Positions 14,839-24,478 are shown, counted from the first letter of the stretch. The stretch is DNA of 36,768 nt from Bifidobacteriaceae bacterium (GCA_031279575.1 JAITIG010000233.1:1-36768), one strand, 5' to 3'. A program made the numbers and translations. Notes: generated from the sequence alone by a model not told the origin.

Positions 14839-16920
14839 GTGGCAACTACACCGTCCAAGCGGCGGCCCTTCCTGCGGGCGCCGCTGCTCTGGTCGCTGCT
14901 GATTGTGGTGGCGGTCTGGCTGCTGGTGGGCTCGCTGTTCAGAACCGGCCCGGAGAAGATAGACACCTCGGTGGGCTTGCAACTGCTGGCGGAGAACAAG
15001 GTCAAAGCCGCCAAAGTGGTTGATATTGAGCAGCGGGTCGACCTCACCTTGACTGAGGCCTACAAGGGCAAGGGGACGCTGGTCCAGTTCTTCTACGTTG
15101 AGCCGCAAGGGCCGGATGTGGTGGCGGCCGTCAAGGCGGCCAACCCGCCGGAGGGCTTCAACTCGGAGGTGCCGAAGCAGTCCTGGTGGGTTTCCATGCT
15201 GATGACCTTGCTGCCGTTGGCGCTGATTGTGGGCTTGTTCTGGTTTGTCATGATGCAGATGCAGGGGGGCGGCAGGGGCGGCCCGCTGTCCTTTGGCAAG
15301 TCCAGGGCCAAGCTGGTCTCCAAGGAGACCCCCAAGGTCACCTTCGCGGACGTGGCGGGGGTCGACGAGGCGGTCGAGGAGCTCGAGGAGATCAAGGAGT
15401 TCTTGGCCGAGCCGGCCAAGTTCCAGGCCGTGGGCGCCAAAATCCCCCGCGGCGTGCTGCTCTACGGCCCGCCCGGCACCGGCAAGACCCTGCTGGCCCG
15501 GGCGGTGGCGGGCGAGGCGGGCGTGCCGTTCTACACCATTTCCGGGTCGGATTTTGTGGAGATGTTTGTCGGCGTTGGCGCCTCGCGCGTGCGGGATCTG
15601 TTTGAGCAGGCCAAAGCCAACGCGCCGGCCATTGTGTTTGTCGATGAGATCGATGCCGTGGGCCGCCACCGCGGGGCCGGCTTGGGCGGCGGGCACGATG
15701 AGCGCGAGCAGACCCTGAACCAGCTGTTGGTGGAGATGGACGGGTTTGACGCCCACACCAATGTGATCTTGATCGCCGCCACCAACCGGCCCGATATTTT
15801 GGACCCGGCTTTGATGCGGCCGGGCCGCTTTGACCGCCAGATCGCGGTCAGCTCCCCGGACCAGGCGGGCCGGCTGGCCATCCTGAAGGTCCACGCCGAG
15901 GGCAAGCCGATGGGCGATGACGTCGATTTGGCTTTGGTGGCCAAGCGCACCCCGGGTTTCACCGGCGCGGATTTGGCCAATGTGCTCAACGAGGCGGCGT
16001 TGCTGACGGCCCGGGAGGATTTGAAGCAGATCACGGCCCGGGCTTTGGATGAGGCGATCGACCGGGTGGTGGCCGGCCCGCAGCGCTCCTCGATGATCAT
16101 GACCGAGGCGGAGAAGCAGAACACCGCCTATCACGAGGGCGGCCACGCGGTGGTGGCGGCCGCTTTGCGCAACACCGACCCGGTGACCAAGGTGACTATT
16201 TTGCCGCGCGGGCGGGCCCTGGGCTACACCATGGTGATGCCGACCCGCGACAAGCATTCGGTCACCCGCAACGAGTTGTTGGACCAGTTGGCCTACGCCA
16301 TGGGCGGGCGGGTGGCGGAGGAGCTGGTGTTCCACGATCCGACCACCGGCGCCTCCAACGACATCGAGAAGGCCACCGCCACGGCCCGCAAAATGGTCAT
16401 GGAGTACGGCATGAGCGCCGATTTGGGTTCGGTCCGCTACGGCCAGGCCGATGGCGAGGTCTTCTTGGGCAAGGATTACGGCCACCAGCGCGACTATTCG
16501 GAGGCCGTCGCAGCCCAGATTGACGCGCAGGTCAGAATCCTGATTGAGAACGCGCACACGGAGGCGTGGGAGGTTTTGCGGGCCAACCGGGCGGTGTTGG
16601 ACGCGCTGGTGGTGGAGTTGCTGGAGAAGGAGACCCTGGGCGAGGCCGAGTTGGCGGTGATCTTCCAGAACATAGTCAAACGCGATCCGCGCCCGGTTTG
16701 GCTGTCCTCCTCGGAGCGCCCCGTGGGCGACACCGCCCCGCCCGATGCCGCCCCGCCGGGGGCCGCCGCGCCCGATGCCGCCGCCCCGCCGGAGGCCGCC
16801 GCCCCGCCCGATGCCGCCGCCGGGGAGGCCGGTGCCGCCGCCCCGCCGGAAGCCGCCGCGCCGCCCGATGCCGCGGCCGGCCGGGAGTCAGCCGGCCCAA
16901 CGCCGGGCGGCGAGCCGTGA
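14839..16920 (+). CDS. ftsH: ATP-dependent zinc metalloprotease FtsH
   Basis: FtsH is a membrane-anchored hexameric AAA protease that removes damaged or regulated membrane and soluble proteins. The 693-residue chain has a transmembrane helix at about residues 15-34, a short extracytoplasmic region and a second helix at about 118-136. The AAA module has Walker A GPPGTGKT (210-217), [13 protein letters not shown] for Walker B and [19 protein letters not shown] for the second region of homology. The zinc site HEGGH is at 432-436. The final 60 or so residues form a low-complexity tail of Asp/Glu-Ala-Ala-Pro repeats, encoded by 16735-16917, which carries four copies of the word GCCCGATGCCG. The GTG start lies 12 bases after hpt with a weak GAGAGAAAC site. 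The last bases overlap the folE start. Confidence 0.97.
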   Translation: MATTPSKRRPFLRAPLLWSLLIVVAVWLLVGSLFRTGPEKIDTSVGLQLLAENKVKAAKVVDIEQRVDLTLTEAYKGKGTLVQFFYVEPQGPDVVAAVKAANPPEGFNSEVPKQSWWVSMLMTLLPLALIVGLFWFVMMQMQGGGRGGPLSFGKSRAKLVSKETPKVTFADVAGVDEAVEELEEIKEFLAEPAKFQAVGAKIPRGVLLYGPPGTGKTLLARAVAGEAGVPFYTISGSDFVEMFVGVGASRVRDLFEQAKANAPAIVFVDEIDAVGRHRGAGLGGGHDEREQTLNQLLVEMDGFDAHTNVILIAATNRPDILDPALMRPGRFDRQIAVSSPDQAGRLAILKVHAEGKPMGDDVDLALVAKRTPGFTGADLANVLNEAALLTAREDLKQITARALDEAIDRVVAGPQRSSMIMTEAEKQNTAYHEGGHAVVAAALRNTDPVTKVTILPRGRALGYTMVMPTRDKHSVTRNELLDQLAYAMGGRVAEELVFHDPTTGASNDIEKATATARKMVMEYGMSADLGSVRYGQADGEVFLGKDYGHQRDYSEAVAAQIDAQVRILIENAHTEAWEVLRANRAVLDALVVELLEKETLGEAELAVIFQNIVKRDPRPVWLSSSERPVGDTAPPDAAPPGAAAPDAAAPPEAAAPPDAAAGEAGAAAPPEAAAPPDAAAGRESAGPTPGGEP

Positions 16921-17522
16921 GCCCCGCCGGGGGCGCGGCCGGCCAAGGCCCGGCCGCCCCGGGGCGGTTTGACGCGGCCCGGGTGGAGGCGGCGGTGCGG
17001 GAGTTTCTTTACGGGATCGGCGAGGACCCGGACCGCTCGGGGCTGGCGGAGACCCCGGCCCGGGTGGCCCGGGCCGCCGAGGAGATCTTCGCCGGCCTGC
17101 GGGCGGACCCGGATCAGGCCCTGGAGGCCCGCTTCGACCTGGGCCACCAAGAGCTGGTGCTGGTCAAGGACATCGCCTTCTACTCCATCTGCGAGCACCA
17201 TCTGCTGCCGTTCTTGGGTGTGGCCCACCTGGGCTATATCCCGGCCCCGGACGGCCGCATCACCGGCTTGTCGAAGCTGGCCCGCCTGGTCGCGGCCTAC
17301 GCCCGGCGCCCCCAGGTCCAAGAGCGCCTGACCAGCGCCCTGGCCGATTCGCTGATGGAGCGCCTGAACGCCCGCGGCGCCATCGCCGTGGTGGAGGCGG
17401 AGCACCTGTGCATGTCGATGCGCGGCGTCAAGGCGGCCGGCTCGAAGACTGTGACCTCGGCCGTGCGCGGCATGCTGCGCTCGCCGGCGACCCGGGCCGA
17501 GGCCATGGCCCTGATGCGATGA
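16917..17522 (+). CDS. folE: GTP cyclohydrolase I
   Basis: FolE converts GTP to 7,8-dihydroneopterin triphosphate, the entry to tetrahydrofolate synthesis. The 201-residue product shows [19 protein letters not shown] and the zinc/catalytic segment [20 protein letters not shown] (CEHH at about 92-95). It then has [20 protein letters not shown] and [20 protein letters not shown] with the second zinc-binding Cys. Length and motifs are complete. The start is GTG at 16917, overlapping the ftsH stop as GTGA. An Ala/Gly/Pro-rich N-terminal extension of about 17 residues precedes the conserved part. The gene ends with ATGA shared with folP, so it is translationally coupled at both ends. Confidence 0.97.
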   Translation: MSPAGGAAGQGPAAPGRFDAARVEAAVREFLYGIGEDPDRSGLAETPARVARAAEEIFAGLRADPDQALEARFDLGHQELVLVKDIAFYSICEHHLLPFLGVAHLGYIPAPDGRITGLSKLARLVAAYARRPQVQERLTSALADSLMERLNARGAIAVVEAEHLCMSMRGVKAAGSKTVTSAVRGMLRSPATRAEAMALMR

Positions 17523-18469
17523 GACCCCAGACCGGCCGCCGGCCGGCCCCTTTGCCGGCCGCCTTGGCCGGCTTGGAGCGGACCGCCGTCATGGGGATCT
17601 GCAATGCGACGCCGGACTCGTTCTCAGACGGGGGGCGGTACTTGGCCCTGGCGGACGCCCTGCGCCACTGCCAGGACATGGTCGAGCAGGGCGCGGACCT
17701 AATCGATGTGGGCGGCGAGTCGACCCGCCCGGGGGCCGCCAGGGTGCCCCCGGACGAAGAACTCCAACGGGTGATCCCACTGGTCAAAGAGCTGGCAGCG
17801 GCCGGCGTGGTGGTCTCCATCGACACCATGCGGGCGAGTGTGGCGGCGGCCGCGCTGGAGGCCGGGGCCAGCCTGGTCAACGACGTCTCAGGCGGCCTGG
17901 CGGACCCGGGCATGCTGGCGGTGATGGCCGGCAGCGGCGCGGTTTGCGTCCTGACCCACTGGCGCGGCGCCTCAGACCAGATGGACGCCCTGGACGTTTA
18001 CACCGATGTGGCCGCGCAGGTGGCAGCCGAGCTGGCGGCCCGGGCCGGCGCCGCCATCGAGGCGGGGGTAGACCAGGCGGCGATTGTGTTGGACCCGGGT
18101 CTTGGCTTCGCCAAGAGCGGCGCCAGCAACTGGCCCCTGCTGGCCCGGCTCGACCGCCTGGCCGGGCTCGGCTTTCCGCTGCTGGTGGGCGCCTCCCGGA
18201 AGCGTTTCCTTGATCCGGTCAAGGGCCCCTGGCCGCGGCTGGCCGAGCTTGGGCCGGCTGGCCGCGACGCCGCGACGGCGGCTGTGACGGCGGCATCGTG
18301 CCTTGCGGGGGCGTGGTGTGTGCGGGTTCACGCGGTGGCCGCGAGCGCCGCGGCCAGCCGGGTGGCGGCGGCGATCTTGGCGGCTGGGGAACCGGGCGCG
18401 GGGGGCAATTGCGGCGCGGTGGGCCAAAACGCTTTCCTTTTGCCCGGCGAACACGGGATGATGGCCTGA
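17519..18469 (+). CDS. folP: Dihydropteroate synthase
   Basis: FolP condenses 6-hydroxymethyl-dihydropterin diphosphate with p-aminobenzoate to form dihydropteroate, and is the sulfonamide target. The 316-residue TIM-barrel protein has [17 protein letters not shown] and [19 protein letters not shown]. It also has [36 protein letters not shown] and [10 protein letters not shown], in the standard order. Start is the ATG at 17519 in an ATGA overlap with folE. The stop overlaps the ATG of the next fol gene in the same way. The reaction it catalyses uses the product of the FolK domain encoded directly downstream, so the genes form one pathway operon. Confidence 0.97.
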   Translation: MRPQTGRRPAPLPAALAGLERTAVMGICNATPDSFSDGGRYLALADALRHCQDMVEQGADLIDVGGESTRPGAARVPPDEELQRVIPLVKELAAAGVVVSIDTMRASVAAAALEAGASLVNDVSGGLADPGMLAVMAGSGAVCVLTHWRGASDQMDALDVYTDVAAQVAAELAARAGAAIEAGVDQAAIVLDPGLGFAKSGASNWPLLARLDRLAGLGFPLLVGASRKRFLDPVKGPWPRLAELGPAGRDAATAAVTAASCLAGAWCVRVHAVAASAAASRVAAAILAAGEPGAGGNCGAVGQNAFLLPGEHGMMA

Positions 18470-21084
18470 TGGATTGGCTGCTTGAACCAATTGGTGGATC
18501 GTTGGATGTGATTCAACTGCGCGGCGTGGCGGGCTTCGGGCGCCACGGCAATCTGCCTCAGGAGCGCGAGGCGGGCCAGGTCTTCACGGCGGACATCGCG
18601 TTGCGGTTGGACACGCGCCAGGCGGCCGAGTCCGACGCCCTGGCGGACACGGTCGATTACGCCTTGGTGGCGCGCGCGGTGGCGGAGATTTTGACCGGCG
18701 AGCCGGTGGCGCTGCTTGAGACGCTGGCCGCCAAGGTGGCCCGGGCGGTGTTGGCGCTGGGCCCCATCCAATCTGTCGATGTTACCGTCCATAAGCCATC
18801 AGCCCCCCTTGATGTGAAGGTTGACGACGTTTCCGTTACTATTCGGCGGAGCTTGCACGATTCCCCGTCAACCTTTGTGGCACCCGATTCAGCCATGTTC
18901 GAGGCTGTCGGCGCGGCCGAGCGGGCAGCTGAGGAAGCCGCCGAGCCAACCCGGGGCGCGCCGCCAGCGCGCCCGGGCCGCCACGCCGGGTCCGCCGCCG
19001 GCCGCGCCTCGCTGCCCTCGCGCGACTTGGAGCTGGCCGATGCCGCCGGGCCGGTCTCCGGCGCCACCCGGGCCGCGGCGCGGCGGCGGGGGCGGGGGCG
19101 CGGGGCCGGCGGCGAGATGTCGATCGACTGGGCGCCGGCGCAACCGGTCGACGCGATCATCGCGCTGGGGGCCAATTTGGGGGAGGCCTTGGGCACGCTG
19201 CGCTCGGCCTTGGCCGATTTGCGCGAGGAGCCGGGCATCGAGGTGGTGGCGGTTTCCCCGCTGGCCCGCACCGCGCCGGTGGGGCGGCCCGATCAGCCGG
19301 ACTTCTTCAACGCCGTGACCCACATCAAGACCAACCTGCCCCCGAGGACCCTGCTGCGCACCTTGCAGGGGATCGAGGAGAAGCACGGGCGCCAGCGCGC
19401 CGGGCGCTGGGCGCCGCGCACCTTGGACCTCGATCTGATCGCCTACGACACCCTCCTGGCCGACGAAGACGAGCTCACCTTGCCCCATCCGCGCGCCCAC
19501 GAGCGGGCGTTTGTGCTGGTGCCATGGTCTTTGATGTCGCCGGCGGCGTTCTTGCCGGGGTTGGGCGGCGGCCCGGTGGCGGCTCTGGCCAAGGCGGCGC
19601 CGGATCGCGGCTGCATCCGCTGGCTGGCGCCCGATTGGGACCGCCCGGCCGCCCCGCGCGAGCCGGACGAGCCGGACGAGCTGGCTGGGCCGCCTGAGCT
19701 GGCTGGGCCGCCTGAGCTGGCTGGGCCTGCTGAGCTGGCTGGGCCTGCTGAGCTGGCTGGGCCTGCTGAGCTGGCTGGGCCTGCTGAGCTGGCTGGGCCG
19801 GCGTCAAAGCTTCCGGCCACTCTCGACGGCCCGCTGCCCTTGCCCTTGCCGGCGCCGCTGGCCGCCCGTTACGGCGCCCCGCCAGCGCCAGCGCCCGCGC
19901 TGCCGCCCGCGCTGCCGCCTGCCGCCCCGGAAGCGGCCTCGGATGCCCCGGCCCCGGCCCCGGCCGGCCCGGAGGCCGCGCCGCCTGCGGCTGGGGTCGA
20001 GATTGGGGGCCCGGCGCCTGGGCTAGCCGTCACGGAGCCTGCCTTGGACGCCCCGGCGGCGCAGGCGGCGCCGCCTGAGGCGGGGGCCCAGGGGCCCGCC
20101 TCAGGCGGTCTGGCGGCGCCCCCGGCGCCCGTCCGGGCCGAGCCGCCCAGCGCGCAGGCTTTGCCGGAGCCGCTGCCCGCCGCCCGCCCGCCCAACCCTT
20201 ACGCCACCAAGATCCCAGGTGTGCCGAGCTTCTTCGCCGCCGCCCGCCAGGCCAATCTGGCGGCCGAGGGCGTTGTGGTCGAGTCGGCCGGGGACAGCCA
20301 GCTGGGACTGGCCGCAACGGCCGGGCCGCCCGGCGCCGGAGCCGGGCAGCCGGGGGGCGGCTCGCCCGCCTTTGTCTCCTTGGCGGCCTTTGAGGCCTAC
20401 ACCGCCTCGCCCGAGGCGCCGTCGATGTTTGGCCAACTCGAGTTGGCGCACGTCCCGGCCAGCGCGCGTTCCAGCTTGCGCAACGAGGTTGAGCCGCCCT
20501 ACCCGGAGCCCGAGCGCCACCCGGCGTTTGAGCCGGTGATGGCGGCCGCCGGGGCCGAGTCCATGCCCGAGCGCCACCCGCAGCCGCTGCCCCCGCCGGC
20601 CGATCCGGTGGCGCCGCCGGCCTTCGCCCCGCCCGCCGAGGCGGCCGCTGGGGCCGCGCCGCCGGAGGCGCTTGACGCGCGGCCCCAATTCCGGCCCATT
20701 CCCGGCGTGCGCCACCGGGCCGTGCCGCCAGTGGCGCAACTGGCGCCCGGCCCCGGGTTTGACGCCGAGGCCCCAGCCGCCGCCCCGGACCCGGGGCCGG
20801 CGGGCCCGGCGGCCCCGGCGGCCCCGGTGTTCCCCGGCCAGCTGCTGGCGGGCCAGCAGTTCCCGGGCCAGCAGTTCCCGGGCCAGCCGCTGGGCGGCCA
20901 GGCGCTGGGCCAGCCGCTCCCCGCGCCGCCGTTCCCGGGCATGCAGTTCCCGGGCCAGCCAGCCGCAGTCCAGGCCGGCGAGATCCCGCCGGTCTCGCTG
21001 CTTGACTCGCCGCCGCCGGCGGCGCCAGGCCAAGGGGCCGCCGGGCCGGCCTACTGGATGCCGGGGTCGCCCACCGTGGCATGA
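18469..21084 (+). CDS. folB-folK: Dihydroneopterin aldolase / HPPK fusion with long disordered tail
   Basis: The 871-residue protein joins two consecutive folate enzymes. FolB (about residues 1-128) has the active-site Glu and Gly region GNLPQEREAGQVF, VDYALVARAV and the catalytic Lys in VTVHKPSAPL. FolK (about 229-390) transfers pyrophosphate from ATP to hydroxymethyl-dihydropterin; it shows IIALGANLGEALGTL and the HPPK signature GRWAPRTLDLDLIAYD. A basic, Ala-rich linker separates them. FolB-FolK fusions are known in some actinobacteria. The odd part is the last 480 or so residues. These are a Pro/Ala/Glu-rich low-complexity extension that begins with seven ELAGP repeats and ends with FPGQ-type repeats. 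It contains one moderately complex stretch (around NPYATKIPGVPSFFAAARQA) and has no domain I recognise. The ATG at 18469 overlaps folP; the TGA overlaps the DUF3180 start. Confidence 0.92.
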   Translation: MDWLLEPIGGSLDVIQLRGVAGFGRHGNLPQEREAGQVFTADIALRLDTRQAAESDALADTVDYALVARAVAEILTGEPVALLETLAAKVARAVLALGPIQSVDVTVHKPSAPLDVKVDDVSVTIRRSLHDSPSTFVAPDSAMFEAVGAAERAAEEAAEPTRGAPPARPGRHAGSAAGRASLPSRDLELADAAGPVSGATRAAARRRGRGRGAGGEMSIDWAPAQPVDAIIALGANLGEALGTLRSALADLREEPGIEVVAVSPLARTAPVGRPDQPDFFNAVTHIKTNLPPRTLLRTLQGIEEKHGRQRAGRWAPRTLDLDLIAYDTLLADEDELTLPHPRAHERAFVLVPWSLMSPAAFLPGLGGGPVAALAKAAPDRGCIRWLAPDWDRPAAPREPDEPDELAGPPELAGPPELAGPAELAGPAELAGPAELAGPAELAGPASKLPATLDGPLPLPLPAPLAARYGAPPAPAPALPPALPPAAPEAASDAPAPAPAGPEAAPPAAGVEIGGPAPGLAVTEPALDAPAAQAAPPEAGAQGPASGGLAAPPAPVRAEPPSAQALPEPLPAARPPNPYATKIPGVPSFFAAARQANLAAEGVVVESAGDSQLGLAATAGPPGAGAGQPGGGSPAFVSLAAFEAYTASPEAPSMFGQLELAHVPASARSSLRNEVEPPYPEPERHPAFEPVMAAAGAESMPERHPQPLPPPADPVAPPAFAPPAEAAAGAAPPEALDARPQFRPIPGVRHRAVPPVAQLAPGPGFDAEAPAAAPDPGPAGPAAPAAPVFPGQLLAGQQFPGQQFPGQPLGGQALGQPLPAPPFPGMQFPGQPAAVQAGEIPPVSLLDSPPPAAPGQGAAGPAYWMPGSPTVA
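19678..19800 (+). repeat. Seven tandem 18-bp repeats in folB-folK (ELAGP-P/A)
   Basis: The unit GAGCTGGCTGGGCCTGCT is repeated almost without change, with units starting at 19678, 19696, 19714, 19732, 19750, 19768 and 19786. The first two use CCGCCT instead of CCTGCT. Constant use of T-ending codons, unusual here, points to recent slippage or unequal crossover. The array begins about 10 residues after the end of the FolK domain. Confidence 0.97.
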
Positions 21085-21569
21085 CTCTGACCCGCATCTC
21101 GACTCTGGCGACCGTGGCGGCCGTCAGCACAGTTGCGAGCGCGGCGGTGGTGGACCTGGCCGGCGGCGTGCTGTTTGAGCGGGCCGATGTGCCCTGGGCG
21201 GTGGCGGCCCTGCTGATCGCGCTGGCGGCGGGGATACTGCTGGCGGCCTGGCCGGTGCGGCAGTATGCCAAAGGCAACCGGCGGCGCATCGACCCGCTGC
21301 GCGCCGCCACCATCTTGGCGCTGGCCAAAAGCTGCTCCCTGGCGGGCGCCGCGCTGCTGGGGCTGTACTTGGGGATGGCGCTGGTCGAGGCGCTGTCGTT
21401 GCACTCGGCCTTGGCCTGGACCCGCCTGTGGCAAGAGGCCGCGGCCGCCTTGGCGGCGCTGGCGCTGAGCGCCGCGGGGCGCATCGCGGAGTGGTTCTGC
21501 CGCCTGCCGCCCGAGGCCGGCGAGGCCGCCCCAGCCGGCCCCGAGCCCACCGGTTCGAGCCCCGCCTGA
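21081..21569 (+). CDS. DUF3180 family membrane protein
   Basis: This 162-residue integral membrane protein belongs to DUF3180, an actinobacterial family of unknown function commonly found behind folK. Four hydrophobic segments are visible, at about residues 6-27, 38-58, 84-102 and 117-135. The loop between the second and third holds the conserved block QYAKGNRRRIDPLRAATILA, followed by LAKSCSLAGAALLGLYLG. The ATG overlaps the folB-folK stop (ATGA), so it is the last member of the coupled fol series. Its partner or role cannot be read from the sequence. Confidence 0.88.
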   Translation: MTLTRISTLATVAAVSTVASAAVVDLAGGVLFERADVPWAVAALLIALAAGILLAAWPVRQYAKGNRRRIDPLRAATILALAKSCSLAGAALLGLYLGMALVEALSLHSALAWTRLWQEAAAALAALALSAAGRIAEWFCRLPPEAGEAAPAGPEPTGSSPA

Positions 21570-21575
21570 CACAAT
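21570..21575 (+). promoter_or_regulatory. Candidate -10 box of the DUF2520 gene (leaderless)
   Basis: CACAAT ends 7 bases before the ATG at 21582. No Shine-Dalgarno sequence lies before that ATG. It straddles the end of the DUF3180 gene, so DUF2520-panC may have its own promoter. Confidence 0.35.
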
Positions 21576-21581
21576 GGCCGC

Positions 21582-22517
21582 ATGATCGGTGACATGCTGC
21601 CCGCCGGCATCATTGGCTTCGGCCGGGTCGGCGCGGCTTTCGCAGGCGCTTTGGCGGAGGCGGGGCACCCGCTGGTGGCGGTGGCGGCGCGCTCGCCAGC
21701 CAGCCGGGACAAGGCCGATGCCGTCGCCCCGGCCGCGGGCATCGTCTCGCCGCGGCAGGTGGCGCAGCGGGCGGGGCTGGTGTTCCTGACTGTGCCGGAC
21801 GCGCGCATCGGGCCGGTGGCGGCCGAGCTGGCGCAGGCGTGGCGCCCGGGGCAGATCGTGGCCCACGCCTCCGGGGCGCTGGGGGTGGAGGTGCTGCAGC
21901 CGGTCTTGGCGGCCGGCGGGGTGGGCTTGGCCATCCACCCGGCCATGACCTTCACCGGGACATCGCTCGACATCGCGCGGATGCGGGGCGCCGCCTTCGC
22001 GGTCGACGCCCCGCCGGGCATGCTGCCGCTGGCGCAAGCCCTGGCGGTGGAGCTGGGCGGGCGGCCGGTGGCGGTGGCGGGGGCGGACCGCCCGGTTTAC
22101 CACGCCGCCCTGAGCCACGCCGCCAACCACCTGGTGACCATTTTGGCCCAGGCGGCCGATTTGCTGGCGGCCAGCGGCGTGGCCGATCCCAGCGCCGTCC
22201 TGGGGCCGTTGGCGCGGGCGGCGCTGGAAAACGCCCTGGACCTGGGGGCGGCCGCCCTGACCGGTCCCGCCTCGCGCGGTGATTGCCTAACTTTGGCGGC
22301 CCACACCCAGGCCTTGGCCGCCTTCGCGGCCCGGCGCGGCGGCCTGGTGGACGGGTCGGTGGCGGTGGACGCGGCCGGCCGGGCGGCCTTGGACACGGCG
22401 GCCACCTACCGCCAGCTGGCGCAGGCGACCTTGCGGGCGGCGGCCGCCGCCGGCCGAATCACCGCCCAGCAGTTGGCGGCCTGCCAGGCGGCCCTGACCG
22501 CCGGGGCAGAGTCCTGA
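21582..22517 (+). CDS. Rossmann-fold DUF2520 protein (ketopantoate/pyrroline reductase-like)
   Basis: This 311-residue putative NAD(P)-dependent oxidoreductase has an N-terminal Rossmann fold with the dinucleotide motif GIIGFGRVGAAFAGALAEAG (about residues 9-28). HASGALGVEVLQ and AIHPAMTFTG follow. A C-terminal helical DUF2520 domain contains YHAALSHAANHLVTILAQAA and QLAQATLRAAAAAGRI. The substrate is unknown for the family. Because the next gene is panC and the two touch (TGATG), it is tempting to see a ketopantoate reductase-like step in pantothenate synthesis, but the domain differs from classical PanE and this is inference only. An alternative start at ATG 21594 exists. Confidence 0.85.
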   Translation: MIGDMLPAGIIGFGRVGAAFAGALAEAGHPLVAVAARSPASRDKADAVAPAAGIVSPRQVAQRAGLVFLTVPDARIGPVAAELAQAWRPGQIVAHASGALGVEVLQPVLAAGGVGLAIHPAMTFTGTSLDIARMRGAAFAVDAPPGMLPLAQALAVELGGRPVAVAGADRPVYHAALSHAANHLVTILAQAADLLAASGVADPSAVLGPLARAALENALDLGAAALTGPASRGDCLTLAAHTQALAAFAARRGGLVDGSVAVDAAGRAALDTAATYRQLAQATLRAAAAAGRITAQQLAACQAALTAGAES

Positions 22518-23407
22518 TGGGCTCGGCCAATCTGGTGCTGGCGCACACCTTTGAGCAGCTCAAAGGGGCCCTGGAGGCTGGGCCGCGAACCGTTGTGATG
22601 ACTATGGGCGCCCTGCACCAGGGCCACCTGGACCTGGTCCGCGCCGCGCAAGGCGAAGGCGGCCAGGTGGTGGTGACAATCTTCGTCAACCCGCTGCAGT
22701 TCGGCCCCGGCGAGGACTACGAGCGCTACCCCCGAACCCTGGAGGCAGACCTGGCGGCGCTGGCGCAGGCGAACGCAGACGGCATCGGGCGGCGGATGGC
22801 GGTCTACGCGCCGAGCCCCGGGGACATGTACCCGCAGGGCCGGCCGGCTGTGACCGTGCGCGCCGGGGCGCTGGGGGAGCGGTTCGAGGGCGCGGTCAGG
22901 CCGGGTCATTTCGACGGCGTGCTGACCGTGGTGCTGAAGCTGCTGCGCCGCACCGGCGCCGCGGCGGCCGTATTCGGCCTCAAGGACGCCCAGCAGCTGG
23001 CCGCGATCAGGCGCATGAACGCAGACCTTGACCTGGGGGTCAAAATCATCGCCGTGCCCACCCGGCGCGAGGCGGACGGCCTGGCGCTGTCCAGCCGCAA
23101 CGCCTACCTGTCGCCGCTCCAGCGGCGGGCGGCGCTGGCTTTGCCGCAGGCGATCGCGGCCGGGGCGGCCGCCGCCGGGGCCGGCGCGGACCCGGCCGAG
23201 ATCCGCCAGGTGGCGCGGGCCGCCATGGGGCGCCTGCCCCAGCCGGAGCTGCCCGAATACCTTGACCTGGTGGACCCGGCGACTTTTGCCCCGGTGCCCG
23301 CCGGCTGGGTGGGCCCGGCCTGGCTGATTGGCGCGTTCCAAGCCGGCCCGGCCCGCCTGATCGACAACGCCGCCGTCGTGGTGGGGGCCGCCGGGGTTGG
23401 GGCCTAA
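22517..23407 (+). CDS. panC: Pantoate-beta-alanine ligase (pantothenate synthetase)
   Basis: PanC condenses pantoate and beta-alanine with ATP to pantothenate, the coenzyme A precursor. The 296-residue protein has the nucleotidyltransferase motif VMTMGALHQGHLDLVRAAQG (HxGH type). It also has VNPLQFGPGEDYERYPRTLE, VRPGHFDGVLTVVLKLL, FGLKDAQQLAAIRRM and ADGLALSSRNAYL. Compared with the usual family pattern LAxxGVDxVFAPSVEEMYP, the stretch NADGIGRRMAVYAPSPGDMY (about residues 86-105) looks about six residues longer and altered, exactly where the DNA carries the word CGGCATCGGGC (22780). The remainder is normal and all core motifs are intact, so it is probably active. The ATG overlaps the DUF2520 stop by one base. 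Confidence 0.95.
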   Translation: MGSANLVLAHTFEQLKGALEAGPRTVVMTMGALHQGHLDLVRAAQGEGGQVVVTIFVNPLQFGPGEDYERYPRTLEADLAALAQANADGIGRRMAVYAPSPGDMYPQGRPAVTVRAGALGERFEGAVRPGHFDGVLTVVLKLLRRTGAAAAVFGLKDAQQLAAIRRMNADLDLGVKIIAVPTRREADGLALSSRNAYLSPLQRRAALALPQAIAAGAAAAGAGADPAEIRQVARAAMGRLPQPELPEYLDLVDPATFAPVPAGWVGPAWLIGAFQAGPARLIDNAAVVVGAAGVGA

Positions 23408-23452
23408 GCCTTGGCCGCGCCGAAAGCCCCAGCGCGGCGCCAGGTCAGCCGG

Positions 23453-23458
23453 TAGCTT
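23453..23458 (+). promoter_or_regulatory. -10 box of the CPBP protease gene (leaderless)
   Basis: TAGCTT ends exactly 7 bases before the GTG at 23465, with no ribosome binding site between. Confidence 0.5.
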
Positions 23459-23464
23459 GGAGCG

Positions 23465-24478
23465 GTGAGCTTGTACGCCTGGATTTACGACCCAGTCTCG
23501 CGGCCGCGCGCCGCCGATTTGCTGCCGCACGACCAGCCGTTCAAACCCTGGCCGCCGGTGCGCCGCTGGCGGTTCAACGCCGGGCTGCGGGCGCTGGCCT
23601 TCTGGGGCCTGTTCGGCGGGGCCATGCTGGCGGCGGGGATGGTCGTGGTGATGGCGGTGTTGGCCGGGGGCGGCGTGGACCTGCTGGCTGGTTCGCAGGC
23701 CGCGGCGCAGGACCTGGTCGAGGGGATGCCGCTGATCGCCATGGTGGCGGCGGAATTGGTGGCGGCCGTGGCGGCCTACGCCGTGCTGGCGCGCGGCATG
23801 GAGCGCCGCCGGCGCCCGTTGGAGCTGGCTTGGCGGCGGGCGGGCGGGGCCTGGCGGGGCGCGGCGCTTGGCTTTGCCGCGATCGGGCTGGTGGTGGGGG
23901 TTCTGGCGCTGCTCGGCTGCTACCGGGTGGTGGGTTTCAACGCCGCCTACTCGCCTTGGGCGGACTTGTTCACGCTCGGCCTGACAGCCGGGGTGGCGGA
24001 GGAGCTGATGTTCCGCGGCGCGGTCTTCCGGTTGCTGGAGGACACCTTCGGCTCGGCTTGGGCGATTGCGGCCGACTGCCTGGTGTTTGGGCTGATCCAC
24101 CTCGGCAATGCCGATGCCACCTGGCTGGGCGGATTCGGCATCGCGGTCGAGTCGCTGGTGTTCCCGGGCGTGTATATGGCGACGCGCTCGCTGTGGTGGA
24201 CCATGGGGCTGCATTTCGCCTGGAATGTGGCCCAAGGCCCGGTCTTCGGGTCGGTTGTCTCCGGCAGCGGCGCGGCCAACTCCTGGCTGGTGGCCCAGTG
24301 GACCGGCCCGGAATGGCTCACCGGCGGCGCCTTCGGGATCGAGGCCTCGGTGGTGTCGATGGCGCTGCTGGGCGGCTTCGGCGCTTGGCTGGTGTGGCGC
24401 GTCCACCGCAGCGGCAACTTTGTCCGCCCAAGCTGGCGCCGCCGCCGCCTCCTGGCGGCCGGCCCCCCGCCAGCCTGA
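23465..24478 (+). CDS. CPBP family intramembrane glutamic endopeptidase
   Basis: This 337-residue polytopic membrane protein belongs to the CPBP (Abi/CaaX-like) protease family; its substrate is unknown. Hydrophobic helices are visible at about residues 41-65, 82-103, 128-150 and then through the core. The catalytic core includes the diagnostic EELMFRG (Glu179, Glu180, Arg184), [16 protein letters not shown] for the second motif and [13 protein letters not shown] for the third, giving the Glu/His active site. The N-terminus ([18 protein letters not shown]) is soluble. The C-terminus ends in an Arg-rich cytoplasmic tail. It is probably transcribed alone from the TAGCTT box. Roles of relatives include prenyl-protein processing, immunity to peptide toxins and membrane proteolysis; none can be chosen here. 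Confidence 0.9.
   Translation: MSLYAWIYDPVSRPRAADLLPHDQPFKPWPPVRRWRFNAGLRALAFWGLFGGAMLAAGMVVVMAVLAGGGVDLLAGSQAAAQDLVEGMPLIAMVAAELVAAVAAYAVLARGMERRRRPLELAWRRAGGAWRGAALGFAAIGLVVGVLALLGCYRVVGFNAAYSPWADLFTLGLTAGVAEELMFRGAVFRLLEDTFGSAWAIAADCLVFGLIHLGNADATWLGGFGIAVESLVFPGVYMATRSLWWTMGLHFAWNVAQGPVFGSVVSGSGAANSWLVAQWTGPEWLTGGAFGIEASVVSMALLGGFGAWLVWRVHRSGNFVRPSWRRRRLLAAGPPPA

Noticed and set aside
18298..18468. Upstream ATG giving a longer FolB-FolK
   Set aside because: The extra segment lies within folP in another frame and is Gly/Arg-rich; the ATGA overlap at 18469 gives the proper FolB N-terminus.
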